The notes: generated by a model from the letters alone, not told the origin. Shown: positions 8,399-18,566, counted from the stretch's first letter. The stretch: DNA of 64,000 bases from Gaiella occulta (GCF_003351045.1 NZ_QQZY01000004.1:124001-188000), one strand, 5' to 3'. Made by a program: numbers and translations.

Positions 8399-9036
8399 TC
8401 CGCGCGGTGCCGTACCGTCGAGGCGACCGACACGACCCCGGGAACGCGTGAGACGAAGGTCGACGCGATGCGGGCGTCGTCGGCCGTCGGCATCTCGCCG
8501 CTGAGCGTCACCGCTCCGTCGTCGACCGACACGCGCACGGTGCCCTCCTCGAGCCAGAGCACCCGGCGCAGCACGTCCTCCTCGATCTCGCGCCGGATCT
8601 CCTCGTCGCTGCGAGCGAACGCGCGCACGAGGTCGCCGCGGCTGACGAGCCCCGCGAGCGTCCCGTCCCGGTCGACGACGGGCAGCCGGTTGACGCCCTC
8701 TTCGAGCATCACCCGTGCGGCCTCGGCGACCGGCCGTCCCGGGGTGATCGTGAGCGCGGGCGCCGACATCGCCTCGCCGACGGTGACGGCGACGCTGCGC
8801 TGCGCCCAGGCCGGATCCGGCATCGCGAGCCAGCGCAGCAGCCCGCCTGCCGGGCGGGCCTCCGCTTCCTTCACGAGCACGTCCGCCTCGGAGATGACGC
8901 CGAGCACCTTGCCGTCCTCTGCCACGACGGGCATGCCCGAGATGCCGCGACCGGCGAGCAGGCCCGCGGCCTCCTTGAGCGACATGCCGGGCGTGGCCGT
9001 CACGACCTCGGTCGTCATCACGTCCTTGACCTTCAT
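8392..9036 (-). CDS. CBS-pair and BON domain protein
   Basis: 214 residues. Two CBS domains (about 1-60, starting MKVKDVMTTEVVTATPGMSL, and 86-142, VGEAMSAPALTITPGRPV) form a nucleotide-binding Bateman module. A BON domain covers about 145-210 (EEGTVRVSVDDGAVTLSGEM and VPGVVSVASTV). CBS pairs usually bind adenosine nucleotides and BON domains bind phospholipid or act as scaffolds. The pairing is common in actinobacteria as a stress or redox accessory protein, but no defined activity can be given. Lies 82 bp downstream of the metal ATPase gene on the same strand, so may be cotranscribed with it. Confidence 0.85.
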   Translation of the reverse strand: MKVKDVMTTEVVTATPGMSLKEAAGLLAGRGISGMPVVAEDGKVLGVISEADVLVKEAEARPAGGLLRWLAMPDPAWAQRSVAVTVGEAMSAPALTITPGRPVAEAARVMLEEGVNRLPVVDRDGTLAGLVSRGDLVRAFARSDEEIRREIEEDVLRRVLWLEEGTVRVSVDDGAVTLSGEMPTADDARIASTFVSRVPGVVSVASTVRHRADQ

Positions 9037-9118
9037 CGGAGCGCCTCCTTGTCGTTGGCCGCATCCTCGCGGCTGCCCTGCCCGGTGGCATCGGGGTGAT
9101 CGCGGATCGGCCTGCGGA

Positions 9119-10954
9119 TCAGCCGCGCAGCGCCCGGAGCGCGTTGAGGATGACCGCGACGTCGATCACCTCTTGCAGCAGCGCGCCCCACACGGGCGGC
9201 AGGTAGCCGAACGCGGCGACGATCATCGCCGTGATCGAGAGCCCGAGCCCGACGGTGACGCTCTGGCGGGCGATGTGGACGGAGCGGCGGCCGATGCGGA
9301 TCGAGAGCGCGATGCGGTCGGCGCGGTCGACGGTGATGACGACGTCGGCCGCCTCGGACGACACCGTGGCGCCCTTGCCCGCCATCGCGATGCCGACGTC
9401 GGCGAGCGCCAGGGCGGGGGCGTCGTTGATCCCGTCTCCGACCATGACGACGGCCCCGCTCTCGCCGTGCGCGCCGATCATCGCCCGAACCGCATCGAGC
9501 TTGTCCTCGGGTGTCTGCTCGGCGAGCACGCGGTCGATGCCGGCAAGGCGCGCGACCTCGTCGGCGACTTCGCGGCGGTCGCCGGTGACGAGTGCGATCT
9601 CGGAGATGCCCGCGTCCCGCAGGTCGCCGGCGAGGCTCTCGGCGCCGGGGCGCAGCCGGTCTCCCATCACGACGATGCCCTCGAGCGCTCCGTCCACGGC
9701 GACGAGCACCTCGGCGCGACCGGCGTCGTCCGCTCCGTCCTCGCCGCGGGAGCGCTCGCCCACGCCGGCGATGCCCTGCGCCGCGAGCCAGCCGCTCGAG
9801 CCGACGGCGACGTGGCGGCCCTCGACCTCGCCGGCTATGCCGTGGCCGGCGTCCTCCGTGACGGCCGTCGGCACGGCGAGCGCGAGACCGCGCCGGCGCG
9901 CGTCGCGGACGAGGCTGTCCGCCAGCACGTGCACCGACATCTGGTCGAGCGAGGCCGCGAGCCGTAGCACCTCGCCTGCGGGCAGCGATCCGAGCGGCAC
10001 GACCCGCTCGACGTCCGGCGCTCCGAGCGTGAGGGTGCCCGTCTTGTCGAGCAGGACGGTGCGCGCCGCGCCGAGGCGCTCGAGCGCGCCTGCACCCTTG
10101 ACGATGACGCCGGCGCGAGCGGCACGGGAGAGCCCTGCCACGAACGCGATCGGCGCGGCGAGGATGAGCGGGCACGGAGTCGCGACCACCATCACCGCGA
10201 GCCCTCGTTTCGCGTCTCCGGTCGCGAGCCAGGCGATGCCGGCGACGGCGAGGCTGAAGGGGAGGAAGAAGGCGGCGTAGCGGTCGGCGAGACGCGTGAA
10301 GCGCGAGCGGTCGCTCTCCGCCTCGCGCACGAGCCGGACGATGGCCGCGTAGGCGCTCTCCGCCGCCGGCCGCGTGACGCGGAGATCGAACGCGTCGCCG
10401 GCGTTGGCCGTGCCCGAGCGGACGTCGGCGCCGGCCGCGATCGTCACCGGCAGCGGCTCGCCGGTGAGCGCGGACTCGTCGATGACGGCCTCCCCGCGGA
10501 CGACGGTGCCGTCGGCGGGGACGACCTCGCCGGCGCGCACGACGACGACGTCGGCCGGCTGCAGCTCCTCGACCGCGACCTCCTCGACCGCTCCGTCGGC
10601 GTGGCGGTGGGCGATGCGCGGGGCGCGCTCGACGAGCAGCCGCAGCTCGCGGCGGGCGCGGCCCGCGGCCCACGACTCGAGCGCCTCGCCGCCGCTCATC
10701 ATCAGCGCGACGATCACGGCGGCGAGCTGCTCTCCGAGGAGGAGCGACCAGGCGATGGCGATGAGGGCGATGGCGTCGACCCCGACGTCGCCGCGGCCGA
10801 GCGCGCGTGCCGTGGCGAGGGCGAGCGGCACGAGCACGGCGGCGGCGCCCACGCCCCAGGCCAGGTCGGCGAGGCCCGGGTGGTCGAGCAGCCAGAGCAC
10901 GCCGCCGCAGGCGATCGCGGCGAGTGCGGTGAGTGCGAGCAGGCGGGCTCTCAT
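9119..10954 (-). CDS. Heavy-metal translocating P1B-type ATPase
   Basis: 611 residues. Landmarks in order: SGGEALE (87-93), the actuator TGEPLP (164-169), the transmembrane metal-site motif TPCP (259-262), the phosphorylated Asp303 in DKTGTLT, and VGDGINDAPAL near residue 520. It exports metal ions from the cytoplasm using ATP. No N-terminal metal-binding domain is present. The motif is TPC rather than the CPC of copper pumps or the SPC of cobalt/zinc pumps, so the metal cannot be assigned with confidence. Followed on the same strand by the CBS/BON gene. Confidence 0.9.
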   Translation of the reverse strand: MRARLLALTALAAIACGGVLWLLDHPGLADLAWGVGAAAVLVPLALATARALGRGDVGVDAIALIAIAWSLLLGEQLAAVIVALMMSGGEALESWAAGRARRELRLLVERAPRIAHRHADGAVEEVAVEELQPADVVVVRAGEVVPADGTVVRGEAVIDESALTGEPLPVTIAAGADVRSGTANAGDAFDLRVTRPAAESAYAAIVRLVREAESDRSRFTRLADRYAAFFLPFSLAVAGIAWLATGDAKRGLAVMVVATPCPLILAAPIAFVAGLSRAARAGVIVKGAGALERLGAARTVLLDKTGTLTLGAPDVERVVPLGSLPAGEVLRLAASLDQMSVHVLADSLVRDARRRGLALAVPTAVTEDAGHGIAGEVEGRHVAVGSSGWLAAQGIAGVGERSRGEDGADDAGRAEVLVAVDGALEGIVVMGDRLRPGAESLAGDLRDAGISEIALVTGDRREVADEVARLAGIDRVLAEQTPEDKLDAVRAMIGAHGESGAVVMVGDGINDAPALALADVGIAMAGKGATVSSEAADVVITVDRADRIALSIRIGRRSVHIARQSVTVGLGLSITAMIVAAFGYLPPVWGALLQEVIDVAVILNALRALRG

Positions 10955-10995
10955 GTTCCCGCCATCATCGCCGCCGCCGGTCTGCGGGGAACGCC

Positions 10996-13643
10996 TACCA
11001 GGACTTCGGGCCGGTGGGCGCCGGCGGGCGCGCGAGGCGCACGCGGGCGTCGACGACGACGGCCCCGTGCTCGAGCCCGAGCACGGGGTTGAGGTCGAGC
11101 TCGGCGAGCTCGGGCACGTCCTCCGCGAGCCGGGAGAGCCGGTGCAGCACGTCGCTGAGCGCCGCGGCGTCGGCGGGAGGGGCGCCGCGGAAGCCGGCCA
11201 CGAGGCGGCCGGCCTTGCCGCCGCCGACGAGCTCGTCGGCGTCGACGTCCGTGAGCGGGGCGAGGCGGAACTGGGCGTCTCCGATCAGCTCCGCGTGGAT
11301 GCCGCCGGGGCCGAACGCGACGAGAGGGCCGAACACGGGATCCTGTGCGACGCCTGCGAGCAGCTCGACGCCGCCGCTGATCAGCGGCTGCACGATGACG
11401 GAGCCGCCGATCCGCGCCGCCGCGGCGCGCACGTCCGCGGCGGAGGCGAGGTCCAGCGCGACGCCGCCGCTCTCGGTCTTGTGGACGCCTGCCGCGGCCG
11501 TCTTCACGACCGCCGGGTAGCCGAGCTTCTCGGCGGCGGCTACGGCCTCCTCCGGGCCCGCGGCGACGAGCTCGGGGACGACGGGGAGGCCGTACGCCTC
11601 GAGCAGCGCGCGCACGTCGCCGGGCCCGAGCCACGCCTCGGCCGCGCCGCCGAGCGCGCGCTCGACGACCTCCGTGGCCGCTGCGTGGTCGATGCCGTCG
11701 AGGTGTGGCACCGTTCCCGCCGCGCGCCTGAGCCACTCGGCGCGCTCGGCTGCGCGGCCGAGCGCCCGTGCGGCGGCCTCGGGGTAGGCGAACGACGGGA
11801 TCTGCGCGGCGCGGCGCAGGGTGGATGGGGCGCCCTCGGCGGCGAGGATCGCGGCGAGCACGGGCTTCGAGGTGCCGCTCGCGGCGGCCGCCTCGCTGAC
11901 GGCCGCGCCGACGTCGGCGGTCGCGACCGCGACGGGGGGGACGAAGAGCACGATGACGGCGTCGATGCCGGGATCGGCGAGCACGAGCGGCAGCGCCGCC
12001 CGGTAGCTCTCGGCCGTGGCCGAGCCGAGCATGTCGACGGGGTTCGCGGTCGACGCCTCGGCGGGCATCACGGCGGCGAGCGCGGCGCGGGTGTCCTCGC
12101 AGAGCTGGGGAAGGGAGAGGCCGGCGCTCTCGCAGGCGTCGGCGCAGAGGATGCCGAGGCCGCCCGCGTTCGTGAGCACCGCGACGCGGCGGCCGCGCGG
12201 GACGGGCTGGGTGGAGAGCAGGGCGGCGACGTCGAGCAGCTCCCCGAGCGTGTCGGCGCGGAGCACGCCGGCCTGGCGGAAGACCGCATCGACGGCGGCG
12301 TCGGACCCGGCGAGCGCGGCGGTATGCGAGCCCGCCGCCTTCTGCCCGGCCCGCGAGCGACCGCTCTTCATCGCCAGGATGGGCTTGTCGCGGGCGACGC
12401 GGCGGGCGATGCGCGCGAACTTGCGCGGGTTGCCGAACGACTCCACGTACAGCAGCACGAGGTCGGTGCCGCCGTCGTCCTCCCACCATTCGAGCAGGTC
12501 GTTCGAGGACACATCCGCCTTGTTGCCGATCGAGACGAACGCGGACACGCCGAGGCCCCGTGCCTCGGCGCGCTGGAGCAGCGCCAGGCCGAGCGCCCCG
12601 GACTGCGACGAGAAGCCGATGCGGCCTGCCGGGAACGAGCGCGGCGCGAAGGTCGCGTTGAGCCCGACGGCGGCGGAGGCGATGCCGAGGCAGTTCGGGC
12701 CGACGAGGCGGGCCCCGTGCGCACGGACGAGGGCGAGCAGCTGCTCCTGCCGGGCCCGGCCCTCGTCGCCGGTCTCGGCGAACCCGGCCGAGATCACGCA
12801 GAGCGCGCGCGTGCCGCTGCGGAGCGTCGCCTCGGCGGCCTCGAGCACGTGCTCTGCGGGGAGGCAGATGACGCCGAGGTCGATTTCGTCGGGGATCTCG
12901 TCGATGGACGGGTAGGCGCGGACGCCGGCCACGGGCTCGCCGGAGCGGTTGACCGGGTAGGCGGCGCCGGTGAAGCCTCCGGCGAGGACGTTGCGGAACA
13001 GCTCGCCGCCGATCGAGCCGCGGCGTGGGGAGGCACCGATCACGGCGACCGTCGACGGCGCGAAGAAGGGCCGCAGCGACGCCGAGACGGCGACGTGGTC
13101 GCGCGCGTCGACACGCTCGCGGTACCCGGGGGTCGACTCGATCGGGAACGTGACCTCGTAGACGCCGCCCTCGAGGGCGCGGGCGGCGCGAAAGCCGATG
13201 TTCTCGAACACCGACAGCATGGCCGCGTTCTCCGGCAGCACCTCGGCGACGAAGGATTCGATGCCGTGGGCGGCGGCGCGCGCGGCGAGCTGCTCGAGCA
13301 TCCGCGTGCCGATCCCCTTGCGCTGGACGTCGTCGGCGACCGCGAACGCGGCCTCTGCCGCGTGACGATCGCGCAGGCGGCTGTAGTTGGCGACGGACAC
13401 GATGCGCGCGTCGGAGCCGTCGCCCATGACGCCGATCAGCGAGCCCGCCTCCTCCCAGTCGGGATCGACGAGGGTGCGGGCGAACCGCTCGCCGGCGGCG
13501 GCGAGACCGTGGAAGCGGAGGAAGCGGCTGCGCACCGAGAGGCCGGCGAAGAAGGCGACGATCGCGTCGACGTCGTCGGCGCTGGGAGCGCGCAGACGCA
13601 GCGTCGTCCCGTCGCGGAGGATGACGTCGACGGTGGCCTGCAT
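10996..13643 (-). CDS. GNAT acetyltransferase fused to NDP-forming acyl-CoA synthetase (Pat/ACD-like)
   Basis: 882 residues from the ATG at 13643 (MQATVDVILRDG); an ATG 63 bp upstream is also in frame. Residues 1-170 form a GNAT domain (acetyl-CoA loop near DDVQRKGIGTRMLEQL). Next are the CoA-binding domain (FFAPSTVAVIGASPRRGSIG), the succinyl-CoA-synthetase-like domains with the phospho-histidine in GSHTAALAGS, and a C-terminal ATP-grasp domain (AEKLGYPAVVKT, LDLNPVLG). The order GNAT, CoA-binding, ATP-grasp suggests either a protein lysine acetyltransferase with a regulatory ACD-like part or an ADP-forming acetyl-CoA synthetase. The phospho-histidine is retained, so synthetase activity is possible. 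Confidence 0.88.
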
Positions 13644-13749
13644 GTCCTGATCCTGCACGAGGTGCGGCACGCTGCCCAGTCTCGCGCGCCGCGCGCGCCG
13701 GGTCATCCGTCGCGGCGCGGAACGTCGGCGCGGGAAAGCCGCAGGCTCG

Positions 13750-14034
13750 TCAGCGGCGCCCGCGCGGGGCGAACATGCGCAGGAGCGTCCCCACGTCGAT
13801 GTCGCGCTGCAGCGGATGCCGCAGCGGCACGTGATCGTGGACGACGTAGTGGTTGCGGCGGCCGACGCGCGTGCGCTCCACGTATCCCTCCGCGACGAGG
13901 TCGTTCACGATCGCCTGCACGGCGCGCTCCGTGATCCCCGCCTCGACGGCGACGTCCCGCAGTCGCGTGTCGGGGTCGCGGGCGATGCAGAGCAGCACCT
14001 GGGCGTGATGCGACAGGAACGTCCAGCCGCTCAT
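13750..14034 (-). CDS. Small winged-helix transcriptional regulator
   Basis: 94 residues from the ATG at 14034, preceded by GGAGGAG. The whole protein is one winged helix: HHAQVLLCIARDPDTRLRDV, then AGITERAVQAIVNDL and the wing GYVERTRVGRRNHYVV. It resembles the small MarR/ArsR-like regulators of actinobacteria that take the form 'helix-turn-helix domain-containing protein'. No ligand or metal site is visible. It diverges from the small LuxR gene and follows nothing on its own strand, so its target is unknown. Confidence 0.8.
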   Translation of the reverse strand: MSGWTFLSHHAQVLLCIARDPDTRLRDVAVEAGITERAVQAIVNDLVAEGYVERTRVGRRNHYVVHDHVPLRHPLQRDIDVGTLLRMFAPRGRR

Positions 14035-14202
14035 GCTCGCTCCTCCGCCCTCTGGGCCGCTGCGAGGGCGCCCCGGAGGTTGAGGTCGGCGCCCATCGCA
14101 GGCGAAAATAGCAGAAGTCAACTTCAGGTGTAGTGTTTACACCCGGGGTTACACCCGCGGGCGAATGGTTGCTGCGAGCGGGGGACAGTAGCCTGCGGCG
14201 GC

Positions 14203-14469
14203 ATGACGACCCCGATGATGGAGAGAGGCACGAGGTTGACGGAGCGGCAGCGCGAGGTGATCGCACTGATCGCGGCAGGGTGCTCGAACGACGAGGTCGG
14301 CGCGCGGCTCGGCATCTCCCCGCGAACGGCGAAGGCGCACGCGGACACGCTGCGCTCGAAGCTGGGCGTGAGCCGCCGGCGGCAGATCCCGGTCGCCTTC
14401 AGGGCGCTGACCGGCGAGGACCCTCTCTCCGCAAGCCTGGGCGCGCTGGTTCGGCGCCCGGGGCCCTGA
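14203..14469 (+). CDS. Stand-alone LuxR-type DNA-binding protein
   Basis: 88 residues consisting almost entirely of a GerE/LuxR helix-turn-helix: LTERQREVIALIAAG, SNDEVGARLGIS, PRTAKAHADTLRSKLGV. There is no receiver or sensor domain. Such single-domain proteins may compete with or complement full-length regulators, or be remnants of larger ones. It ends 6 bp before a strong GC-rich hairpin that probably terminates its transcript, separating it from the MalT-like gene downstream. Confidence 0.7.
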   Translation: MTTPMMERGTRLTERQREVIALIAAGCSNDEVGARLGISPRTAKAHADTLRSKLGVSRRRQIPVAFRALTGEDPLSASLGALVRRPGP

Positions 14470-14474
14470 CGGCT

Positions 14475-14520
14475 GGGCGCCCGCGGCTTCCCCCGCTCCG
14501 CCGCGGGCGCCCGTCTTCTC
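14475..14520 (+). terminator. Hairpin terminator after the small LuxR gene
   Basis: Perfect 12-bp inverted repeat, GGGCGCCCGCGG at 14475-14486 and CCGCGGGCGCCC at 14501-14512, with a 14-nt loop, followed by the pyrimidine run GTCTTCTC. Placed directly after the stop at 14469, it fits an intrinsic-type terminator, although the U tract is imperfect. Confidence 0.65.
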
Positions 14521-14558
14521 GAATGAGCGCTGCTCCAGTAGCGTCCACTGGCACTGCC

Positions 14559-17186
14559 ATGGCCGAGCCGACCGTGAAGCCGACCATCCGGCGTCGCCGG
14601 ATCATCGAGCGGCCGCGCCTTATCCGGGCGCTCGACCGCTCGCAGGCTCGCGTGCGCATGCTCGTCGCGGCGGCCGGCTACGGCAAGACGACGCTGGCAG
14701 AGCAGTGGGCGGCGCAGCCGGGCCGGCGGGTCTCGTGGGTGCGTGCGCGCCGTGCCACGGCGGACGTCGCGGTGCTGGCGCGGGAGATGGCGGGCGCCGG
14801 CGCGGAGATCCTGCCGGGCTGCGACCGGCGGCTGCGCGAGCGCCTGAACGCGACGAACGACCCGGCGGAGGAGCTGTCGGTGCTCGTCGACCTGCTGTCG
14901 GAGGATCTGGCGGGCTGGCCCGGCGACGCGTGGATGGTGATCGACGACTACCACCACGTGCGCGAGTCGTCGACTTCCGAGGCTTTCGTCGAGGCCGTCG
15001 TCCTGCGCTCGCCGCTGCAGGTGCTGATCTCGACGCGCGACCGCCCGCGCTGGGTCTCGACGCGCAGCGTCCTCTACGGCGACGTGCTGGAGATCGGACA
15101 GAGCGCGCTGGCGATGAGCGAGGAAGAGGTGGACGACCTGCTGGCCGGCGCGCAGGAGCGGCTGAGCCCGGGCCTGCTCGCCCTGGCCGGAGGATGGCCG
15201 GCGGTGATCGGGCTCGCCAGCCTGACGACGTCGTCGCCGGCGGAACCGGTGATCGAGCTCGAGCTGCCCGACCAGCTGTACGAGTTCTTCGCGGATGAGA
15301 TCTACCGCGGCCTCGAGCCCGACCTGCGCCTCGGTCTCGGCCTGCTCGCCACCGCGCCGAGCCTCGACCGCGAGCTCGCCGAGGAGCTCCTCGGCGCCGA
15401 GCGCGCGCAGCGCGTGTGCACCGAAGCGCTCACGCTGGGCGTGCTCGAAGAGCGTGGCGGCAAGCTCGAGTTCCACCCCCTCGCCGCCGCCTTCCTCGAG
15501 GAGAGGGCCCGGCGGGAGGCTACGAAGGATCTGTCCGCGGTCATCAATCTGTGTCTGGGGGTTTATCGGAGACGTCGTGAATGGGACGCGGCCTTCGACC
15601 TTGTCGAGCGCCATCGGATTGATGCCGAGCTAGAGGTTCTGTTCAACGACGCTCTCGATGAACTACTCAACGGAGCACGTCTTGCGACAATCGAGCGGTG
15701 GATTGACCGGGCAGAACGCCGCAGGTTGGTCAGTCCGATCGTCGAAATCGCAAAATCCGAACTGGCGCTACGGCATGGTCGGCACATGAGCGCCCAGGCA
15801 TTCGCCGAAGTCGCTCTGTCCATGCTGGCTAAGAATGAGGCGAACCGTTTCCGAGCATTGGTCGTGGCTGCGCGGTCTGCACATTCAGGGTCGAGGGAGG
15901 AGGTCGCTCTCTCTTATTACAGACTCGCGGAGGAAGCAGCCTTAAATCCGCGCAGCGTACACGAAGCTCTCTGGGGGCAGCTCATGTGCGCCACGGCATT
16001 GGAGCTCGACGAAGCACACGAACTGATGCGAACGCTGGAGGAGACACTCACAACGAGAGGTCCCTACGAGCTGGTGCGAATGGCAGACAAGAGGCTCGGG
16101 TTAGGTTTTCGCTTCGGCTCGGTCCAGCACCTATCTGCCGCCCGACGTGTCGCCGAGTTGGTGGATCACGTCGACGATCCATTTGTCAGGTGCTCATTCA
16201 GGTGCGCATTCGCGTACGCGTTAAACCTTGGGGCGTTCTACGACGAAGCAGCTCAGCAGACCGGACTTCTCTTGAACGATGCTACCGAATTTCGGGTAGA
16301 CCTTGCGCTTCCGTACGCGCATTTGATGTCTGCGATGGCTTCTACCGGCCATCGAGACTATGCCGCAGCTCACGCGTCCCTCGACGTCGCAGTCGCCGAG
16401 TCGCGGCGTTGCAACGATGAATTCGGCGTTCAAAGCGTCTACGCGGCACGGGTGCGTACGCTTCTACAGGAGGGCCGATCATCCGAGGCCTGTGCCACGG
16501 AGCCGCCCAGTCTCGAGGAATCTCTTCGATCCATGCGGGGTGAAGTGCTGGCTTCGAGGGGTCTCGCGCTGGCCTCAATCGGGCGATTGGAAAAGGCTCG
16601 AACGCTCGCACGAGAGGCGGTCGGGTCGACGAACGCGGTTGAAGCACGCGTGCTGGCGGTTGCCATCGATGCTGTTTGCTCAGTAAATGGTCGAGACCCT
16701 CAGATGCATGAGCACGTAGAGAACATGATCGACGTCGGTTTCGAAGCCGGAGCTGTCGATCTCGTGGTCGGCACTTACCGGGCGAGCGTTGATGTTCTCT
16801 CAGTTGCGCTCTCGTCTCCGTCGGTGCGAGAGCGAACCGTGTTTATCGTAGGTCGTGCTAGAGACGAACAGCTTCTGGAGTTCTTGATGAGCGGATCCGC
16901 GAGTCTGGATCCGAAGGAGTTTTTGTCGAAGCGAGAGCGAGAGGTCTATGACCTAGTCTGCGAAGGAATGTCGAACAGCGAGATTGCCAGACGGCTCTTC
17001 ATCAGCGAGTCGACTGTCAAGGTGCATGTCCATCACGTCTTCGACAAACTGGGCATTCGGTCGCGGACGGCACTTGCAATGAACGCTGCTCGGGATCGTT
17101 GGCGTCATGCAACGCCTACGGCCACTTCAGGATCACCTCTTGGTTCGACATCCTCCTCAGACAGCAATCGTTCGATCGCAGAGTAG
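14559..17186 (+). CDS. MalT-like LuxR-family ATPase regulator (compositional mosaic)
   Basis: 875 residues from ATG 14559; an in-frame ATG at 14523 is the alternative, and neither has a good ribosome site. N-terminal STAND-type ATPase: Walker A AAAGYGKTT near residues 38-46 and Walker B AWMVIDDYHHV near 125-135. Tetratricopeptide-like helices fill the middle, and a LuxR helix-turn-helix lies near 790-850 (LSKREREVYDLVCEGMSNSE, then SESTVKVHVHHVFDKLG). Such proteins activate transcription after binding an inducer and ATP. Near 15530 the DNA changes from about 72 % to about 55 % GC and codon third positions change, with the frame kept. The last 82 bases overlap the convergent HD-GYP gene. Confidence 0.8.
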   Translation: MAEPTVKPTIRRRRIIERPRLIRALDRSQARVRMLVAAAGYGKTTLAEQWAAQPGRRVSWVRARRATADVAVLAREMAGAGAEILPGCDRRLRERLNATNDPAEELSVLVDLLSEDLAGWPGDAWMVIDDYHHVRESSTSEAFVEAVVLRSPLQVLISTRDRPRWVSTRSVLYGDVLEIGQSALAMSEEEVDDLLAGAQERLSPGLLALAGGWPAVIGLASLTTSSPAEPVIELELPDQLYEFFADEIYRGLEPDLRLGLGLLATAPSLDRELAEELLGAERAQRVCTEALTLGVLEERGGKLEFHPLAAAFLEERARREATKDLSAVINLCLGVYRRRREWDAAFDLVERHRIDAELEVLFNDALDELLNGARLATIERWIDRAERRRLVSPIVEIAKSELALRHGRHMSAQAFAEVALSMLAKNEANRFRALVVAARSAHSGSREEVALSYYRLAEEAALNPRSVHEALWGQLMCATALELDEAHELMRTLEETLTTRGPYELVRMADKRLGLGFRFGSVQHLSAARRVAELVDHVDDPFVRCSFRCAFAYALNLGAFYDEAAQQTGLLLNDATEFRVDLALPYAHLMSAMASTGHRDYAAAHASLDVAVAESRRCNDEFGVQSVYAARVRTLLQEGRSSEACATEPPSLEESLRSMRGEVLASRGLALASIGRLEKARTLAREAVGSTNAVEARVLAVAIDAVCSVNGRDPQMHEHVENMIDVGFEAGAVDLVVGTYRASVDVLSVALSSPSVRERTVFIVGRARDEQLLEFLMSGSASLDPKEFLSKREREVYDLVCEGMSNSEIARRLFISESTVKVHVHHVFDKLGIRSRTALAMNAARDRWRHATPTATSGSPLGSTSSSDSNRSIAE

Positions 17187-18499
17187 CCGCTCGGATCAAA
17201 GTCTTCGCGCTTCGCCATGCGGTAGTCCTCGCCAGCGCTAGCGAGGATGGCTTCGAAGGCTGCCACAACTGAGGTGTCAAACTGGCTTTCCACGGCCTGT
17301 GCGAGTCGGAGGCGCGCGACTCGGCTTGACATCGCCTCACGGTACGGTCGATGGGAGGTCATCGCGTTGTAGGCGTCCGCGACGGCGATGACCCTTGAGA
17401 GGAGCGGAATCTCCGATCCCGAGAGTCCGTCTGGATAGCCCTCTCCGTCAATCCGCTCGTGATGGTGCCTGACCACTACAGCAACGTCCGCGTACAGATC
17501 CACCTTCTCAAGGATCGTTTCGCCAATCGCCGGATGTTCCTGCATCTGGCGACGCTCTTCGAGAGTCAAGGGCCCGTCCTTGAGAAGTAGGCTAGCCGGA
17601 AGACCGATCTTGCCAATGTCATGGACAAGACCGCACAAATATGCACGCTCTTGAACGTCGGGGGAGAGGCCCAGTCGTTTTGTAATATCCCTCGAGTAGA
17701 TCGCCACCGCCTTCGAGTGGCCGGCCGTGTATCGGTCACTCTTCTCAAGAGTTGCGACCAGAGCCTCAGCGAATGACATGTTGGCACGCTTGAGATCCTG
17801 AGCGAACTGTCGCTGCTGTTGGTACATCCCAAACAACCGCTGAGCCGCGAGCGCAGGTATGAAGAAGAGCGGCGCCGTCCAAGGAGAAACCTCGCTGTAG
17901 GCGAGCGCAAGGATCGCGACGATCGGTGCATAGAGAGGTACCGATGTCAAAAGGAGTGGGGCAAGCGGCCGGAGGACGTCTCTGATGTCTCGACCGCGGA
18001 TCCTTGCGGTGATCCCTGCTGACAGAATGTCCAGGATCTCTGCCACGAGGGCCGCGACCAGCGTTGCTGCGAGAAGTCTCCCTAAGCCGCTGGCCGGGGA
18101 GCCCTTGATTCCAAGGGCGATGAAACCGGCGGCGACTCCGGTGAGGAATCGCGTACTTGTGTAAGTCGCCCACTTGAGCCTCGGCGCCCGCTCAGGGTCA
18201 GGTCGTGAGAAGAGTTCGGAATCACCGAGCATCGATGCCGCGTTCACGAGACCCGCTGCGAGCGGCCCGAAGAGAACAGCCGCGAAGAGTGTTGGCAGAA
18301 GCGCGATAGAGAGCTGGAGCGTGCGTGTGATCCATACGCCGCTCCGCTCGGCAACAGCGTTCACAGTGATCAGAGCGACGATCGTCCAGGGGTCCCCGAG
18401 CCCATAGCCAGCCTCAGAGACAACCAAGCCGGTGGCGACGGCCGCTATCGCTAGTGCGCAGGCGTATGCCCATGTCCGTCGTTGTGTGTCCAAGATCAA
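17105..18499 (-). CDS. Membrane-anchored HD-GYP domain protein (probable cyclic di-GMP phosphodiesterase)
   Basis: 464 residues from a TTG at 18499 preceded by GAGGGAT. The N-terminal half has about six or seven membrane helices (residues 12-215), then a linker (RQFAQDLKRANMSFAEAL). The HD-GYP domain carries VHDIGKIGLP, VVVRHHHERIDGEGYPDGLSG and the final HRPYREAM motif, so the metal-binding and GYP residues are present. Predicted to hydrolyse cyclic di-GMP at the membrane in response to an unknown signal. It lies wholly in a lower-GC segment and overlaps the end of the convergent MalT-like gene by 82 bp. Confidence 0.85.
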   Translation of the reverse strand: MILDTQRRTWAYACALAIAAVATGLVVSEAGYGLGDPWTIVALITVNAVAERSGVWITRTLQLSIALLPTLFAAVLFGPLAAGLVNAASMLGDSELFSRPDPERAPRLKWATYTSTRFLTGVAAGFIALGIKGSPASGLGRLLAATLVAALVAEILDILSAGITARIRGRDIRDVLRPLAPLLLTSVPLYAPIVAILALAYSEVSPWTAPLFFIPALAAQRLFGMYQQQRQFAQDLKRANMSFAEALVATLEKSDRYTAGHSKAVAIYSRDITKRLGLSPDVQERAYLCGLVHDIGKIGLPASLLLKDGPLTLEERRQMQEHPAIGETILEKVDLYADVAVVVRHHHERIDGEGYPDGLSGSEIPLLSRVIAVADAYNAMTSHRPYREAMSSRVARLRLAQAVESQFDTSVVAAFEAILASAGEDYRMAKREDFDPSGYSAIERLLSEEDVEPRGDPEVAVGVA

Positions 18500-18507
18500 C
18501 TTGATCT
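18493..18507. promoter_or_regulatory. 15-bp palindrome over the HD-GYP start and a plus-strand -35 box
   Basis: AGATCAA-C-TTGATCT is a perfect palindrome. It covers the TTG start of the HD-GYP gene (18497-18499) and the TTGATC (18501-18506) that could serve as a -35 box for TATAGG at 18523-18528 (16-bp spacer). Position and symmetry suggest an operator; this has not been shown. Confidence 0.4.
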
Positions 18508-18566
18508 ATCCCTCGAATGGGGTATAGGATCTTCTTTGCCGTCAGTACCCGAACCTAGGAGCATCG

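Noticed and set aside
10374-13934. 1186-codon plus-strand frame opposite the P-type ATPase and acyl-CoA synthetase fusion
   Set aside because: Low-complexity sequence with no recognisable domain; the minus-strand genes explain the region completely.
18523-18530. TATAGGAT resembling the core of the 16-bp operator motif
   Set aside because: Only the -10-like core matches; the flanking bases differ and no catabolic gene is near.
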